A DNA stretch of 60,272 bases from Pseudomonadota bacterium (GCA_021808195.1 JAKBCE010000024.1:1-60272), one strand, 5' to 3'; shown: positions 26,420 to 35,853, numbered from the stretch's first letter. Notes: generated by a model not told the origin, from the letters alone. Made by a program: numbers and translations.

Positions 26420-27682
26420 ATGCGAGAACGTTTCATGAAGGTGAAGGGCATAGTTGCGGCAACCGCGCTCGGCGCGGTGCTGCTGTGCGGTGGCGGCATT
26501 CTCGGCGTGCAGCCGGCCTACGCGGCGGCGCCGCCGAAGCTGACCCGCGATGTGGCGCTGAAGCTGCAGGCGGCGCAGAAGGACATCCAGAAGGGCAATT
26601 ACGCCGCCGGCGAGGCTGCACTCGACCAGGTGGCCGGCATGGCGGACGCGCGCAAGAGTCCGTACGCGATGCACGTGATGAACCAGCTGTACGTGTTCGC
26701 GTACGAGAAGAGCAACAACTACCCGAAGCTCGCCCCGAAGCTCGAGGCGCTGCTGCACGACGCCTACGCGACGCCGGCGCAGACACGCCAGTTCACGGTG
26801 GCGCTGGCGCAGATCTATTACCAGCTGCACAACTATCCGAAAGCAGTGGAGTACGGCACTGAGGCGCTGCAGAAGGGTTACGCCAGCGGGCCGCAGATGT
26901 CGACCCTCATCGGCCAGGCGTACTACCTGCAGGGCAACTGGAAGCAGACCATTGCCTTTGAGAACGGGCTGATCAAAGCGGCGATCCGCGCGGGCAAGAA
27001 GCCGAGCAAGCAGTCGCTGCAGCTCGTGCAGAGCTCGTGCATGAAGCTGCACGATCAGACCTGCCTGCTGAATTCACTCGAGCAGCTGGTGGTGTACTAC
27101 CCGCAGCCGCAGTACTGGCAGTATCTGCTGTTCCAGACGTTCAAGAGCATCAAGAGCGATGCCAACCTGCTCGAGGCCTACCGGCTCGCCTTCGACGTCA
27201 AGGTCATGCAGCAGGCGCATGAGTTCACCAGCTATGCCGAACTCGCCATCGAGGCCGGCTCTCCCGGTGAGGCCGAGCAGGTGCTGACCGCGGCCTTGAA
27301 GAACAACGTGTTCACCGATCCGCACGCCAAGGCGAAGGCCCAGCGCATCCTGAGCGATGCCCAGGCGCGCGCGGCGAAGGATCAGCAGACCCTCGGCAAG
27401 ACCGCCGAAGAGGCCGCTCGGCAGCCGACCGGCAACTCCGACATCCGCGTCGGGCTGGCCTACTACGGCTACCAGCAGTATGCGAAGGCCATTCATGAGT
27501 TTACCCTGGGCATCGCCAAGGGCGGGCTCGCCAATGCCGCCGAGGCGCATCTGCTGCTCGGCATCGCGCAGCTGAAGGCCGGCAACAAGGCCGCGGCCCT
27601 CAACGCTTTCCAGAGCGTCAAGGGCGATCCGACCCTGCAGCGTCTTGCGGAGCTGTGGAGTCTGAAGGCGAAGTCGGCCTGA
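26420..27682 (+). CDS. Secreted TPR-repeat protein of the TonB cluster
   Basis: A 420-residue protein with an apparent Sec signal peptide: positively charged start, hydrophobic AATALGAVLLCGGGILG and an AYAAA cleavage site near residues 34-36. The remainder is helical and tetratricopeptide-like (ALKLQAAQKDIQKGNYAAGEAAL, ALQKGYASGPQMSTLIGQAYYLQGNWKQTIAF and repeats near the C-terminus). TPR proteins encoded after exbBD occur in several proteobacteria. A periplasmic adaptor for the TonB machine is inferred from position. Start is 26420 or 26435 (MKVKG). Confidence 0.85.
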   Translation: MRERFMKVKGIVAATALGAVLLCGGGILGVQPAYAAAPPKLTRDVALKLQAAQKDIQKGNYAAGEAALDQVAGMADARKSPYAMHVMNQLYVFAYEKSNNYPKLAPKLEALLHDAYATPAQTRQFTVALAQIYYQLHNYPKAVEYGTEALQKGYASGPQMSTLIGQAYYLQGNWKQTIAFENGLIKAAIRAGKKPSKQSLQLVQSSCMKLHDQTCLLNSLEQLVVYYPQPQYWQYLLFQTFKSIKSDANLLEAYRLAFDVKVMQQAHEFTSYAELAIEAGSPGEAEQVLTAALKNNVFTDPHAKAKAQRILSDAQARAAKDQQTLGKTAEEAARQPTGNSDIRVGLAYYGYQQYAKAIHEFTLGIAKGGLANAAEAHLLLGIAQLKAGNKAAALNAFQSVKGDPTLQRLAELWSLKAKSA

Positions 27683-27724
27683 GGCCGGCCGGCGCAGAGC
27701 CGAATACGCAGGAGGAGACGGGAT

Positions 27725-28207
27725 ATGGCAATTCAGGCCGGTGAGCGCATGCCCTCGGGCGTGCTGAAGACGATGAGTGCCGAAGGACCGAAGGACGTCG
27801 CGACGGCCGAGCTGTTCAAGGGCAAGAAGGTGGTGCTGTTCTCGGTGCCGGGGGCGTTCACGCCCACGTGCGACGCGAAGCATCTGCCGGGCTTCGTGCA
27901 GCTCGCCGATCAGTTGCGTGCCAAAGGCGTGGATGTGATTGCCTGCATGGCGGTGAATGACGTGTTCGTGATGAACGCCTGGGGCAAGGCCTCCGGGGTG
28001 GCGGACAAAGTCATGATGCTGGCCGACGGCAACGGGGATTACGCCAAGGCGCTCGGGCTCGAGCTCGATGCGCGCGGCTTCGGCATGGGACTGCGCGGTC
28101 AGCGCTTTGCGCTGGTGATCGAGGATGGCGTGGTCAAACACGCCAACGTCGAGGCACCGGGGCAGTTCAAGGTGTCGGCCGCCGAGCACGTCCTGAGTCA
28201 GCTGTAA
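27725..28207 (+). CDS. Peroxiredoxin (Prx5/AhpC-TSA-like)
   Basis: A 160-residue peroxiredoxin reducing hydroperoxides. The peroxidatic Cys is in VPGAFTPTCDAKHLPGF (about residue 48), and MNAWGKASGV and LRGQRFALVIEDGVV are typical of the Prx5-type subgroup. No second Cys suitable as a resolving residue is obvious apart from one at ACMAV (about residue 73), so a 1-Cys mechanism is possible. GGAGGAG lies 8 bases before the ATG. It ends the TonB operon just before a terminator. Confidence 0.93.
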   Translation: MAIQAGERMPSGVLKTMSAEGPKDVATAELFKGKKVVLFSVPGAFTPTCDAKHLPGFVQLADQLRAKGVDVIACMAVNDVFVMNAWGKASGVADKVMMLADGNGDYAKALGLELDARGFGMGLRGQRFALVIEDGVVKHANVEAPGQFKVSAAEHVLSQL

Positions 28208-28214
28208 GTCTGCC

Positions 28215-28235
28215 GCGGGGCGCAATGCGCCCCGC
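28215..28235 (+). repeat. Hairpin after peroxiredoxin gene
   Basis: GCGGGGCGC-AAT-GCGCCCCGC, 9-bp arms with a 3-base loop, directly after the peroxiredoxin stop and 12 bases before the main terminator hairpin. No U-tract follows this one. Confidence 0.7.
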
Positions 28236-28246
28236 TCGCACCCGGC

Positions 28247-28284
28247 AAGGGGGTTCGCTGCACGGCGAACCCCCTTGTTGTTTG
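28247..28284 (+). terminator. Intrinsic terminator of the TonB-peroxiredoxin operon
   Basis: AAGGGGGTTCGC (28247-28258) pairs with GCGAACCCCCTT (28265-28276), followed by a T-rich tail TTGTTTG. It separates the TonB/peroxiredoxin operon from the ABC transporter. Confidence 0.85.
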
Positions 28285-28332
28285 GGCGGAGAGCAACGGC
28301 CGTTTGCTCAGCGATCGCGCTACACTCGGCCG

Positions 28333-29262
28333 ATGCTCGGTTACGCGCTGCGCCGCATGGCGGGGATCGTCCCGGTCCTGCTCATCCTGCTGACGGTCTC
28401 GTTTTTCGTCATTCGCTTGGCGCCGGGCGGGCCCTTTGCCGGTGGGCGAGCCCTCTCGGCACGCACGCACGCCGAACTCGCGCGGCGTTACGGCCTCGAT
28501 CGGCCGCTCGGGGCGCAGTACGTGGATTACCTCGATGCACTCGCACACGGCGATCTCGGTCCCTCCTACAGTGTCCGCGGCGAGTCCGTTGCTGCGCTGA
28601 TCGCGGCCGGCTTGCCCGTGAGCGCAACGCTTGGCGCCGCGGCTCTCGGCTTGGCCGTGTTGGCAGGACTGCCGCTCGGGGTCGGCGCGGCATTGCGCCG
28701 GGATGGTCTGGTGGATCGGAGCCTCTCGGCATTCGCGGCGCTCACCTTGGCATTGCCGAGCTTCGTGACCGGCCCGCTGCTCGCGCTCGGGTTCGGGCTG
28801 TGGCTGCGCTGGTTGCCCGTGGCCGGCTGGCGGGCGGGTGCGCCGCGCTATCTGCTGTTGCCGGCCGTGACGCTTGCACTGCCGCTGTCGGCGGCGATTG
28901 CTCGGCTGATGCGCGCCAGTCTGCTCGAAGTGTTGAACGCAGCTTATATCCGCACCGCACGCGCGCGTGGCCTCGGCCGTGCACGCGTGTTGTGCTGGCA
29001 TGCGCTGCGTCCGGCGTTGGTGCCAGTGGTGAGCTACCTCGGACCGGCTGCGACGTACCTGGTTACGGGCTCACTGGTGGTCGAGACGGTGTTCGAACTG
29101 CCCGGAACCGGGCGTTATCTGGTGCAGGGAGCGATCGACAGGGATTACCCGCTGGTGATGGGCATGGTGCTCGTGTACGGCACGCTCACGCTGGTAGTGA
29201 ATCTCGGTGCGGACCTGCTGCATGCCTGGCTCGATCCGCGCGTGCGTCATGCGCCGCAGTGA
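28333..29262 (+). CDS. ABC transporter permease, OppB/DppB type
   Basis: A 309-residue membrane permease of the peptide/nickel importer family. The first transmembrane helix is YALRRMAGIVPVLLILLTVSFFVIRLAPGGP, and the EAA-type loop around NAAYIRTARARGLGRARVLCWHALRPALVPVVSYLG contacts the ATPase. It is typical of OppB/DppB. I chose ATG 28333 (MLGYALRR); the longer ORF overlaps the terminator. It overlaps the next permease by 14 bases. No solute-binding protein gene is adjacent. Confidence 0.93.
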   Translation: MLGYALRRMAGIVPVLLILLTVSFFVIRLAPGGPFAGGRALSARTHAELARRYGLDRPLGAQYVDYLDALAHGDLGPSYSVRGESVAALIAAGLPVSATLGAAALGLAVLAGLPLGVGAALRRDGLVDRSLSAFAALTLALPSFVTGPLLALGFGLWLRWLPVAGWRAGAPRYLLLPAVTLALPLSAAIARLMRASLLEVLNAAYIRTARARGLGRARVLCWHALRPALVPVVSYLGPAATYLVTGSLVVETVFELPGTGRYLVQGAIDRDYPLVMGMVLVYGTLTLVVNLGADLLHAWLDPRVRHAPQ

Positions 29263-30079
29263 AAGGCGAACGCGCGGCACGATGGCGGTCGCGGCGGCGC
29301 TGATCGCCGCGCTTGCGCTGTTGGCGGTGTATGGGCCGCAGCTGAGCCCCTATTCCTATCGCGCGATCGATTGGCGCCATCTGGCGATTGCGCCAGGCCG
29401 GGTCGGCGAGCATTGGCTCGGCACCGATGCGCTCGGCCGCGATCTGTACGTGCGCACGCTCTATGGGTTGCGCCTCTCGCTGCTGATCGGGGTGCTCTCG
29501 AGCGCAGTGAGCGTGTTGATCGGGGTGGGGTGGGGCATGCTCGCCGGTTGGGTGGGGGGGCGAGTCGATGCCTGGATGATGCGCGTGGTGGATGTGCTTT
29601 ATGCGCTGCCGTACCTGTTCATCGTGCTGATCCTGACCGCGCTGCTCGGACGGGGTCACCTCACCGTGCTGCTGCTGGCGATCGGCGCGGTCGGCTGGCT
29701 GACACTGGCGAGGGTCGTGCGCGCGCAGACGCTCTCGCTGAAGCAGCGCGAGTTCATGGAGGCGGCGCGCGCCACCGGGCTCTCGTCCGGGCAGATGCTC
29801 TGGCGTCACGTCCTGCCCAACCTCGCCGGCACCATTGCGGCGTACTCGACGCTGCTGGTGCCGCAGATGATCGTGTACGAGAGCTTTCTCAGCTTCCTCG
29901 GGCTCGGCGTCGAGCCGCCGCGGGCGAGTCTGGGCAGTCTGATCAATGCCGGGGCACGTCAGATGCTCAGTGCCCCGTGGCTGGTGCTGGTGCCGGCGGC
30001 GGTGCTGGTCGTGCTGCTGCTGGCGTTCAATCTCCTCGGTGACGGATTGCGCGATGTCCTCGATCCCAGCGGACGGTGA
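29249..30079 (+). CDS. ABC transporter permease, OppC/DppC type
   Basis: A 276-residue second permease. After the first helix it has WLGTDALGRDLYVRTLYGLRLSLLIGVLSSAV, the DxGRD-type start of the OppC group, and an EAA loop AARATGLSSGQMLWRHVLPNLAG. Start at ATG 29249 (MRRSERR), overlapping the OppB gene by 14 bases; ATG 29282 is an alternative. It overlaps the ATPase gene by 26 bases, so translation is coupled. Confidence 0.92.
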   Translation: MRRSERRTRGTMAVAAALIAALALLAVYGPQLSPYSYRAIDWRHLAIAPGRVGEHWLGTDALGRDLYVRTLYGLRLSLLIGVLSSAVSVLIGVGWGMLAGWVGGRVDAWMMRVVDVLYALPYLFIVLILTALLGRGHLTVLLLAIGAVGWLTLARVVRAQTLSLKQREFMEAARATGLSSGQMLWRHVLPNLAGTIAAYSTLLVPQMIVYESFLSFLGLGVEPPRASLGSLINAGARQMLSAPWLVLVPAAVLVVLLLAFNLLGDGLRDVLDPSGR

Positions 30080-31907
30080 GAGCGCCGTGGCGCCGGCGGC
30101 GCTGTTCAGCATCGAGGCGCTGCAGGTGCGCTTCGCCGCCCCGCCGCGGGCGGCGGCCGTGGCTGAGGTGTCGCTCGCAGTTCAGGCCGGGGAGTGCCTG
30201 GGGGTGGTCGGGAAGTCCGGCGCCGGGAAGAGTCTGACGTTTCTGGCGGCGCTCGGATTGGCCCCGCCCGGCGCGGCGGTGAGCGGACGGGCGCGGCTCG
30301 GGCAGACCGAGCTGCTCGGCGCGGGCGAGGCGCAGCTCGATCGGGTTCGCGGCGCCCGGGTCGGGTTCGTGTTCCAGGATCCGATGAGCTCGCTCACTCC
30401 GCACCGGACGATCGGCGCGCAGATCGCCGAGCCGATCGTGCGCCACCAGCGGCTCAGCCGCCGTGCGGCGCGCTTGCGCGCGCTTGAGCTGCTCGAGCAG
30501 GTGCGGATGCCCGAGGCGCGGCGGCGCATGCGCCAATATCCGCACGAGCTCTCCGGCGGCATGCGTCAGCGCGCGATGCTGGCGATCGCGCTCGCCTGCG
30601 ACCCGCCGTTGGTGATTGCCGATGAGCCGACTACGGCTCTCGATGTGACTTTGCAGGCTCAGATTCTAGCGCTGCTCGCGCAGTTCAAGCGCGAACGGCG
30701 CATGGCGCTGGTGTTGATCACGCATGATTTCGCGGCCGTCGCCGGCATCGCCGACCGCGTCGCGGTGATGCGGGCGGGGCGGCTCATCGAGTCCGGGACG
30801 GTGCACGAGGTGCTGAAAAATCCTCGCGAGCCGTACACGCGCGAACTGCTGAGCGCATCGGCCGAGCGGTTCGCACCGTCCCCGCCAACGCCCCCCCGGG
30901 CGAACGCCGAGGACACACCGGTGCTCGCGGCCAGCGATCTCGAGGTGCGCTACGTCCAGACCATCGGGCGGGTGCGACGGCGAGCATTCACCGCCCTCGA
31001 AGCGGTGAGCGTGCGTGTGGCGGGCGGCGAGGCGCTGGGGGTCGTTGGGGAGTCCGGCTGCGGCAAATCCACGCTGATGCGCGCGGTGCTGCGGCTGATT
31101 CGGCTGCAGCGGGGCCGCGTGCAGTGGCTCGGCGAGGACCTCACAGGAGTGGCGCCGCGGCGCATCCGGCGTCTGCGCCGCAACCTGCAGCTGGTGCTGC
31201 AGGACCCGCTTGCGAGCCTCGATCCGCACCTGAGCGTCGAGCGCCTAGTCGGCGAACCGCTGCAGATCCACGAGCCGTCGCTTTCGAGTGCGGCGCTGCG
31301 CGCTCGCGTGCACGCGATGCTCGAGCAGGTCGGGCTCGAGCCGGCCTTGTACCGACGCCGCGCGCACGAACTGTCCGGCGGACAGTGTCAGCGGGTGGGC
31401 ATCGCCCGGGCGATGATTCTCGCCCCGCGACTGCTCGTGTGCGATGAGCCGCTGAGTGCGCTCGACGTGCGCGCTCAGCGGCAGATCCGCGCGTTGCTCG
31501 CGCAGCTGCGCGACGGGCAGGGAACGAGTCTGCTCTTTGTCAGTCACGATCTGGCCGTGGTGCGTCAGCTGTGCGAGCGCACCCTGGTGCTGTACGGCGG
31601 ACGGATGGTGGAACTGGCGCCGACCGAGGCGCTGCTCAGCCGCCCGCTGCATCCCTACACGCGCGAGCTGATCGAGGCGATTGCGCTCTGCGACCCGGAC
31701 CTGCAGCCGGCGCGCCTGGCCAAGGTGGCGCTCAGCTTGCCCGCCGCGCCGCCGGAGCGGTCCGGTGGCTGCGCGTTCCGGGCCCGCTGCGCCCACGCCA
31801 CGGGGCTGTGTGCCGAGCGCATGCCGCCCTGGGTGAACGCTGGGTCGGGCCGATGGGTGGCGTGTCACCACTTCGGCCAATGGGCCGATGGTATGCTCGC
31901 CCAATGA
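30054..31907 (+). CDS. Tandem ABC ATPase (OppD-OppF fusion)
   Basis: A 617-residue protein with two complete ABC ATPase domains. Domain 1: Walker A GKSGAGKS, signature LSGGMRQRAML, Walker B VIADEP. Domain 2: Walker A GESGCGKS, signature LSGGQCQRVGI, Walker B LVCDEP. Both carry the downstream H-loop His (ITHDF and VSHDL). The C-terminus has the oligopeptide/dipeptide-transporter Cys-rich tail CAFRARCAHATGLCAERM. Fused pairs of this type are known (for example YejF). The stop overlaps the next ATG by 4 bases. Substrate unknown; peptides are the default for the family. Confidence 0.95.
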   Translation: MSSIPADGESAVAPAALFSIEALQVRFAAPPRAAAVAEVSLAVQAGECLGVVGKSGAGKSLTFLAALGLAPPGAAVSGRARLGQTELLGAGEAQLDRVRGARVGFVFQDPMSSLTPHRTIGAQIAEPIVRHQRLSRRAARLRALELLEQVRMPEARRRMRQYPHELSGGMRQRAMLAIALACDPPLVIADEPTTALDVTLQAQILALLAQFKRERRMALVLITHDFAAVAGIADRVAVMRAGRLIESGTVHEVLKNPREPYTRELLSASAERFAPSPPTPPRANAEDTPVLAASDLEVRYVQTIGRVRRRAFTALEAVSVRVAGGEALGVVGESGCGKSTLMRAVLRLIRLQRGRVQWLGEDLTGVAPRRIRRLRRNLQLVLQDPLASLDPHLSVERLVGEPLQIHEPSLSSAALRARVHAMLEQVGLEPALYRRRAHELSGGQCQRVGIARAMILAPRLLVCDEPLSALDVRAQRQIRALLAQLRDGQGTSLLFVSHDLAVVRQLCERTLVLYGGRMVELAPTEALLSRPLHPYTRELIEAIALCDPDLQPARLAKVALSLPAAPPERSGGCAFRARCAHATGLCAERMPPWVNAGSGRWVACHHFGQWADGMLAQ

Positions 31908-33172
31908 ACGAACCAACCATCCGGCCGAGCGAGAGCCTGCGGCATGTGCGCTACGAGATCCGGGGCCGCCTCGCACGGCGTGCCCACGAGCTGGAGCGCC
32001 AGGGCTACGAGATCGTCTCGCTGAACATCGGCAATCCGGGTGCCTTCGGCCTGCGCACCCCTGAGACGATGCGTCTGGCGATGATCGAGAATCTCGCCGA
32101 GGCGGAGGGTTACTGCCATCAGAAGGGGATCTTTCCGGCCCGCGAAGCGGTGGTGATGCAGCAGCAGGCGCGCGGGGTCAGCGGCGTGACTGCCGAGGAA
32201 GTGTTCATCGGCAACGGGGTGAGCGAGCTGATCAACCTGGTGCTGCGCGCACTGCTCAACGACGGCGATGAAGTGCTGGTGCCGAGTCCGGACTATCCGC
32301 TGTGGACCGCGGCGGTGACGTTGAACGGCGGGCGTGCCGTGCACTATCCCTGCCGACCCGAGAACGGTTTCGTGCCGGATCCGGAGGAACTGGCCGCTCT
32401 GGTGAGCCCGCGTACGCGCGCACTGGTGGTCATCAATCCCAACAACCCGACCGGCGCGGTGTACCCGCGGGCGGTGCTCGAGGGGCTGGCCCGACTCGCC
32501 GAGCGGGCCGGTCTGGTGCTCTTCAGCGACGAGATCTACGATCAGATGGTCTACGACGGCGCCGAGTTCATCCCGATGGCCACGCTCGTCGAGGACACGC
32601 TGTGCGCGACGCTCTCGGGGCTCTCCAAGGTGTATCGCGCCTGCGGCTATCGGGTGGGGTGGGCGGTGTTCTCCGGTCGCACGCATGCGGCTGCGGAGTA
32701 CCTGAGTGCGATCGACCTGTTGAGTTCACTGCGCCTGTGCAGCAACGTGCTGTCCCAGTGGGCGGTGCAGACCGCTCTGGGCGGCTACCAGAGTATCCGC
32801 GACCTGGTCAGTCCGGGCGGACGGCTCTACGAATCGCGCGCGGCGATTGCGCGTGCGGTCGGCGCCAGCCGCTACCTGCGGCTGAAGCAGGCGCCGGCCG
32901 GCGCCATGTACGCCTTCATCGGTGTCGATACGGCGCAGCTGCCGGGTTTCGACGATCAGCGCTTTGCGCTCGATCTGCTCGAGCAGAAGCACGTGCTCGT
33001 AGCCCCCGGGGTGAGCTTCAACGTGCCGTACCGCAATCACTTCCGGGTCACGACGCTGCCGGACAGCAAGACGTTGGGGGAGGTCTTCGGCCGCATCGAG
33101 GATTTGCTCAACGGCTACGCGGCGAGCATGCCGGCTGACAACGTGGTCGCGGCGAGTGCCCGGTTCAAGTGA
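31904..33172 (+). CDS. alaA: Pyridoxal-phosphate aminotransferase (AlaA-like)
   Basis: A 422-residue fold-type I aminotransferase resembling glutamate-pyruvate aminotransferase AlaA. Motifs are SLNIGNPGAFGL, VFIGNGVSELINLVLRALL, VLVPSPDYPLW, VVINPNNPTGAV, LFSDEIYDQMVYDG and the PLP lysine in LSGLSKVYRACGYRVGW. The ATG overlaps the ABC ATPase stop (ATGA), so it is cotranscribed with the peptide importer. A link such as import of peptides or amino acids and their transamination is only suggested by position. Confidence 0.9.
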   Translation: MNEPTIRPSESLRHVRYEIRGRLARRAHELERQGYEIVSLNIGNPGAFGLRTPETMRLAMIENLAEAEGYCHQKGIFPAREAVVMQQQARGVSGVTAEEVFIGNGVSELINLVLRALLNDGDEVLVPSPDYPLWTAAVTLNGGRAVHYPCRPENGFVPDPEELAALVSPRTRALVVINPNNPTGAVYPRAVLEGLARLAERAGLVLFSDEIYDQMVYDGAEFIPMATLVEDTLCATLSGLSKVYRACGYRVGWAVFSGRTHAAAEYLSAIDLLSSLRLCSNVLSQWAVQTALGGYQSIRDLVSPGGRLYESRAAIARAVGASRYLRLKQAPAGAMYAFIGVDTAQLPGFDDQRFALDLLEQKHVLVAPGVSFNVPYRNHFRVTTLPDSKTLGEVFGRIEDLLNGYAASMPADNVVAASARFK

Positions 33173-33184
33173 ACGAAGTTCAGG

Positions 33185-33231
33185 TACATTCTTTAAAGTT
33201 TTTGTTAAAAAATAATTTCTAATAGATTGTT
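33185..33231 (+). promoter_or_regulatory. AT-rich promoter-like leader before the AddB-like gene
   Basis: From about 33185 to 33231 the sequence is over three quarters A+T in a genome near 70% GC. It includes TTTAAAG, a TTGTTAAAAAATAAT segment and TAGATTG just before the TTG start at 33232. An A-tract UP element and -10 box are plausible; hexamers cannot be assigned with confidence. A transcript from it would have almost no 5' leader. Confidence 0.5.
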
Positions 33232-35853
33232 TTGATAGAAGTTCCCTCTCATCTCGCGGCCGTAATCGAGGCGGGGGGCACGGTGGTGACACCGACCCGT
33301 CAGCGCGCGCACGCGCTGCGGCTTGCGCATGCGGCCGCGCAGCTGGCTAGGGGCCGGCGGGTGTGGCCGAGCCCCGATGTTCTGCCGCTCGAAGGGTGGC
33401 TGACGCGCGAGTTTGAACGGCGCGTCGCGCTCGAGCCCGACGCGCCGCGGCTGCTGCGCTCGGCCGAAGAATGGCTGTTGTGGCGCGAGTGTACGGCCGC
33501 GGCCACCGGGCATCTCGCCCTGGTCAACCCCGGCACGCTCGCCGAGGGGCTGCTGGCGGCGAGTCGCCTCGCCGGTGAGCTCGGCATCGAGCCGCACCGG
33601 GTGTCGGCGCTGGCGCAGTCCGAGACCGAACTGTGGCTCACGGTCGAGCGCTCCGTCGCCGAGCGGACCCACGCCCTCGCAGCCCAATCGCTCACTGAGG
33701 CATTGCGCGGAGCCGGCGCGCTCGGCGATGCGCGCAGCGTGGCCTTCTGTGGTTTCCTGCAGCGCAGTCCGCGTCTTGCGGCGCTGCTCGATGCGCGTGC
33801 CGCTCGCGGCTGGGAGAGCCTGTGGTGCGAACCAGAGGGCCGCGCGGTCGAGCCCGAGGTCGTATGCGCCGCCGATGAGCTCGAGGAACTCGATCGCATT
33901 GCCGGCTGGTGTCAACAACGCCTGCGCGAGACGCCCGGGGCGCGCCTGCTGGTGGTGCTGCCGGGCGGTGCGGGCCGCTGTACTCGGCTCGCGGCGCTGA
34001 TCCGCCAGGCGCTCGATCCGGCCGGCAGCGCGGCCGAGGCGCAGTGGGTCGGCATCGAGGGCGGTGAGCCGCTCGCGCAGCTGCCGGCGGTACGTCAGGC
34101 GCTCACTGCGCTGGCGCTGCTGGCTGGCCAGCCGCTCGACCTCGAGGCGCTGCTCGAGTGGCTGCGCAGCCCGTTTTGGCGTGAGAGCGCCGAAGGGCGC
34201 GCGCGGCTCGATCTGTGGCTGCGCGAGCACGCGCCGCCGGCACTCGAGCGCGAGCGGCTGCTGGCGCTGCTCGCGGCGGCACCGCTGCCGATCGCTGCGG
34301 CCATCGCTGCGCGGGTGCGCCAAGCGGGCGAACCGCTGGCGTACCCGAGCGGCTCGCCCGAGGAGTGGTCGGAGCGCTTCCAGGGTGCGCTGGAGGCGCT
34401 CGGCTGGCCGGGCGCCGAGGGGCTCGACAGTGCCGCCCAGCAGACGCTCCTGCGTCTGCGCGCGTTGCTCGATGAGTATGGGCAGCTCTCGCTCGCCGCC
34501 CCGCGGCTCGAGCGCTCAGCCGCACTGCATCGCTTGGGCGAACTCGCCGCGCGCACCGCCTTCCGCCCGGCGGAAGCAGACGTTGCCGTCACCCTCACCA
34601 CGGCACTACTCGATCCGCTCGCCCGATACGATGGCATCTGGGTTGCCGGCCTGAATCACGAGACGCTGCCGCAGCCGCCGGCACCCGATCCGTTTGTACC
34701 GCTCGGCGCGCAGCTCGCCCACGAGTGGCTGGCGGGGAGTGCAGCGGGGCGGTTGCGCGAAGCGCAGGCGTTGCTGCGCGCCTGGCGCAGCGCCACCGAC
34801 CGGCTGGTGCTGTCCTGCCCGGTGCGCGCCGCGGATGTTGCGCTGCTGCCCAGTCCGCTGCTCGCCCCGTGGCGCGGCACGCCGACCTCGTCCCCCGTAC
34901 CACTCATCTGGTTGCCCGAGCGGCTCCACCGGGACGGTCAGCTCGAGTCCTGCCCGGACGCCGGGCTGCCCTGGGACGGCCCGCCGGTGCTGCCCTCGGG
35001 CACGCGCAGTCTCGAGCTGCAGAATACCTGTCCGTTTCGCGCGTACGCGGAGCTGCGCCTCGGCTGCGAGCCGCTCGGGCAGAGCGAGCCTGGGGTACCG
35101 GCGGATCTGCGCGGCCGGCTGCTGCACGCGGCGCTGCAGGGCCTGTGGGGCGAACTGGGCGACTCGAGCGCACTCGCGGCGCTCGGCGCCGAGGCGCTCG
35201 AGGAGCGCATCGATGCCTGGGTGCAGCGCGCCACGGTGGCAGTGCTCGGCGGGCAGAGCGCACCGCCGTCGGCCGCCGCGCTCGCGCGCGAGCAGCGCCG
35301 CGCGGCGCGACTCATTCAGCTGCTCTGCGAGCAGGAGCGCGCGCGCGCTCCGTTCACGGTGCGCAACACCGAGTGCCTGGTGCAGCTGCAGCTCGCCGGC
35401 CTGCGGCTCGATGGACGGATCGACCGCCTCGATGCGCTCGAGGGCGGCGCGCTCGCCATCCTCGATTACAAGAGCGGCCGACCGGCGCGCCCCGACTGGT
35501 ACGGGGAGCGACCGTCGCACCCGCAGCTGCTGGTGTATCTGGCCGCCGTCGGTGAGGCGGTGCAGGCGCTCGCGACGGTGCATCTGACGGCGCGCGAGAT
35601 CGGCTTCGCCGGCATCGGCGCGCGCGCCGATCTGCTGCCCGGCCTCGAGGCGGTCAAGCCCGCTGCCGGGCACGCCGATGCCTGGGGCGAGCGGCGCGCG
35701 GCCTGGCGGGCGGTGCTCGAGCGCCTGGCGGGGGATTTCGCGCGCGGGGAGGCGCGCGTCGATCCCAAACCCAACGCCTGCGAGTACTGTCATCTGGCGG
35801 TGCTGTGCCGCATCGGCGAGCAGCACCGGCCCGAGTCGGAGCGCAGCGCATGA
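33232..35853 (+). CDS. AddB-like nuclease (PD-(D/E)XK, Fe-S cluster)
   Basis: An 873-residue protein of the AddB-like group (TIGR03623, probable DNA repair protein). The N-terminus VVTPTRQRAHALRLAHAAAQL is the degenerate helicase-like start. The C-terminal nuclease carries GALAILDYKSGRPARPDW (D-x-K active site). A cysteine quartet is visible: one Cys in LQNTCPFRAYAELRLG and ACEYCHLAVLC (C-x2-C-x5-C), the AddB 4Fe-4S staple. The TTG start at 33232 is the only start matching the family N-terminus and has no clear ribosome site. It forms a pair with the next gene for double-strand-break end processing. Confidence 0.9.
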   Translation: MIEVPSHLAAVIEAGGTVVTPTRQRAHALRLAHAAAQLARGRRVWPSPDVLPLEGWLTREFERRVALEPDAPRLLRSAEEWLLWRECTAAATGHLALVNPGTLAEGLLAASRLAGELGIEPHRVSALAQSETELWLTVERSVAERTHALAAQSLTEALRGAGALGDARSVAFCGFLQRSPRLAALLDARAARGWESLWCEPEGRAVEPEVVCAADELEELDRIAGWCQQRLRETPGARLLVVLPGGAGRCTRLAALIRQALDPAGSAAEAQWVGIEGGEPLAQLPAVRQALTALALLAGQPLDLEALLEWLRSPFWRESAEGRARLDLWLREHAPPALERERLLALLAAAPLPIAAAIAARVRQAGEPLAYPSGSPEEWSERFQGALEALGWPGAEGLDSAAQQTLLRLRALLDEYGQLSLAAPRLERSAALHRLGELAARTAFRPAEADVAVTLTTALLDPLARYDGIWVAGLNHETLPQPPAPDPFVPLGAQLAHEWLAGSAAGRLREAQALLRAWRSATDRLVLSCPVRAADVALLPSPLLAPWRGTPTSSPVPLIWLPERLHRDGQLESCPDAGLPWDGPPVLPSGTRSLELQNTCPFRAYAELRLGCEPLGQSEPGVPADLRGRLLHAALQGLWGELGDSSALAALGAEALEERIDAWVQRATVAVLGGQSAPPSAAALAREQRRAARLIQLLCEQERARAPFTVRNTECLVQLQLAGLRLDGRIDRLDALEGGALAILDYKSGRPARPDWYGERPSHPQLLVYLAAVGEAVQALATVHLTAREIGFAGIGARADLLPGLEAVKPAAGHADAWGERRAAWRAVLERLAGDFARGEARVDPKPNACEYCHLAVLCRIGEQHRPESERSA

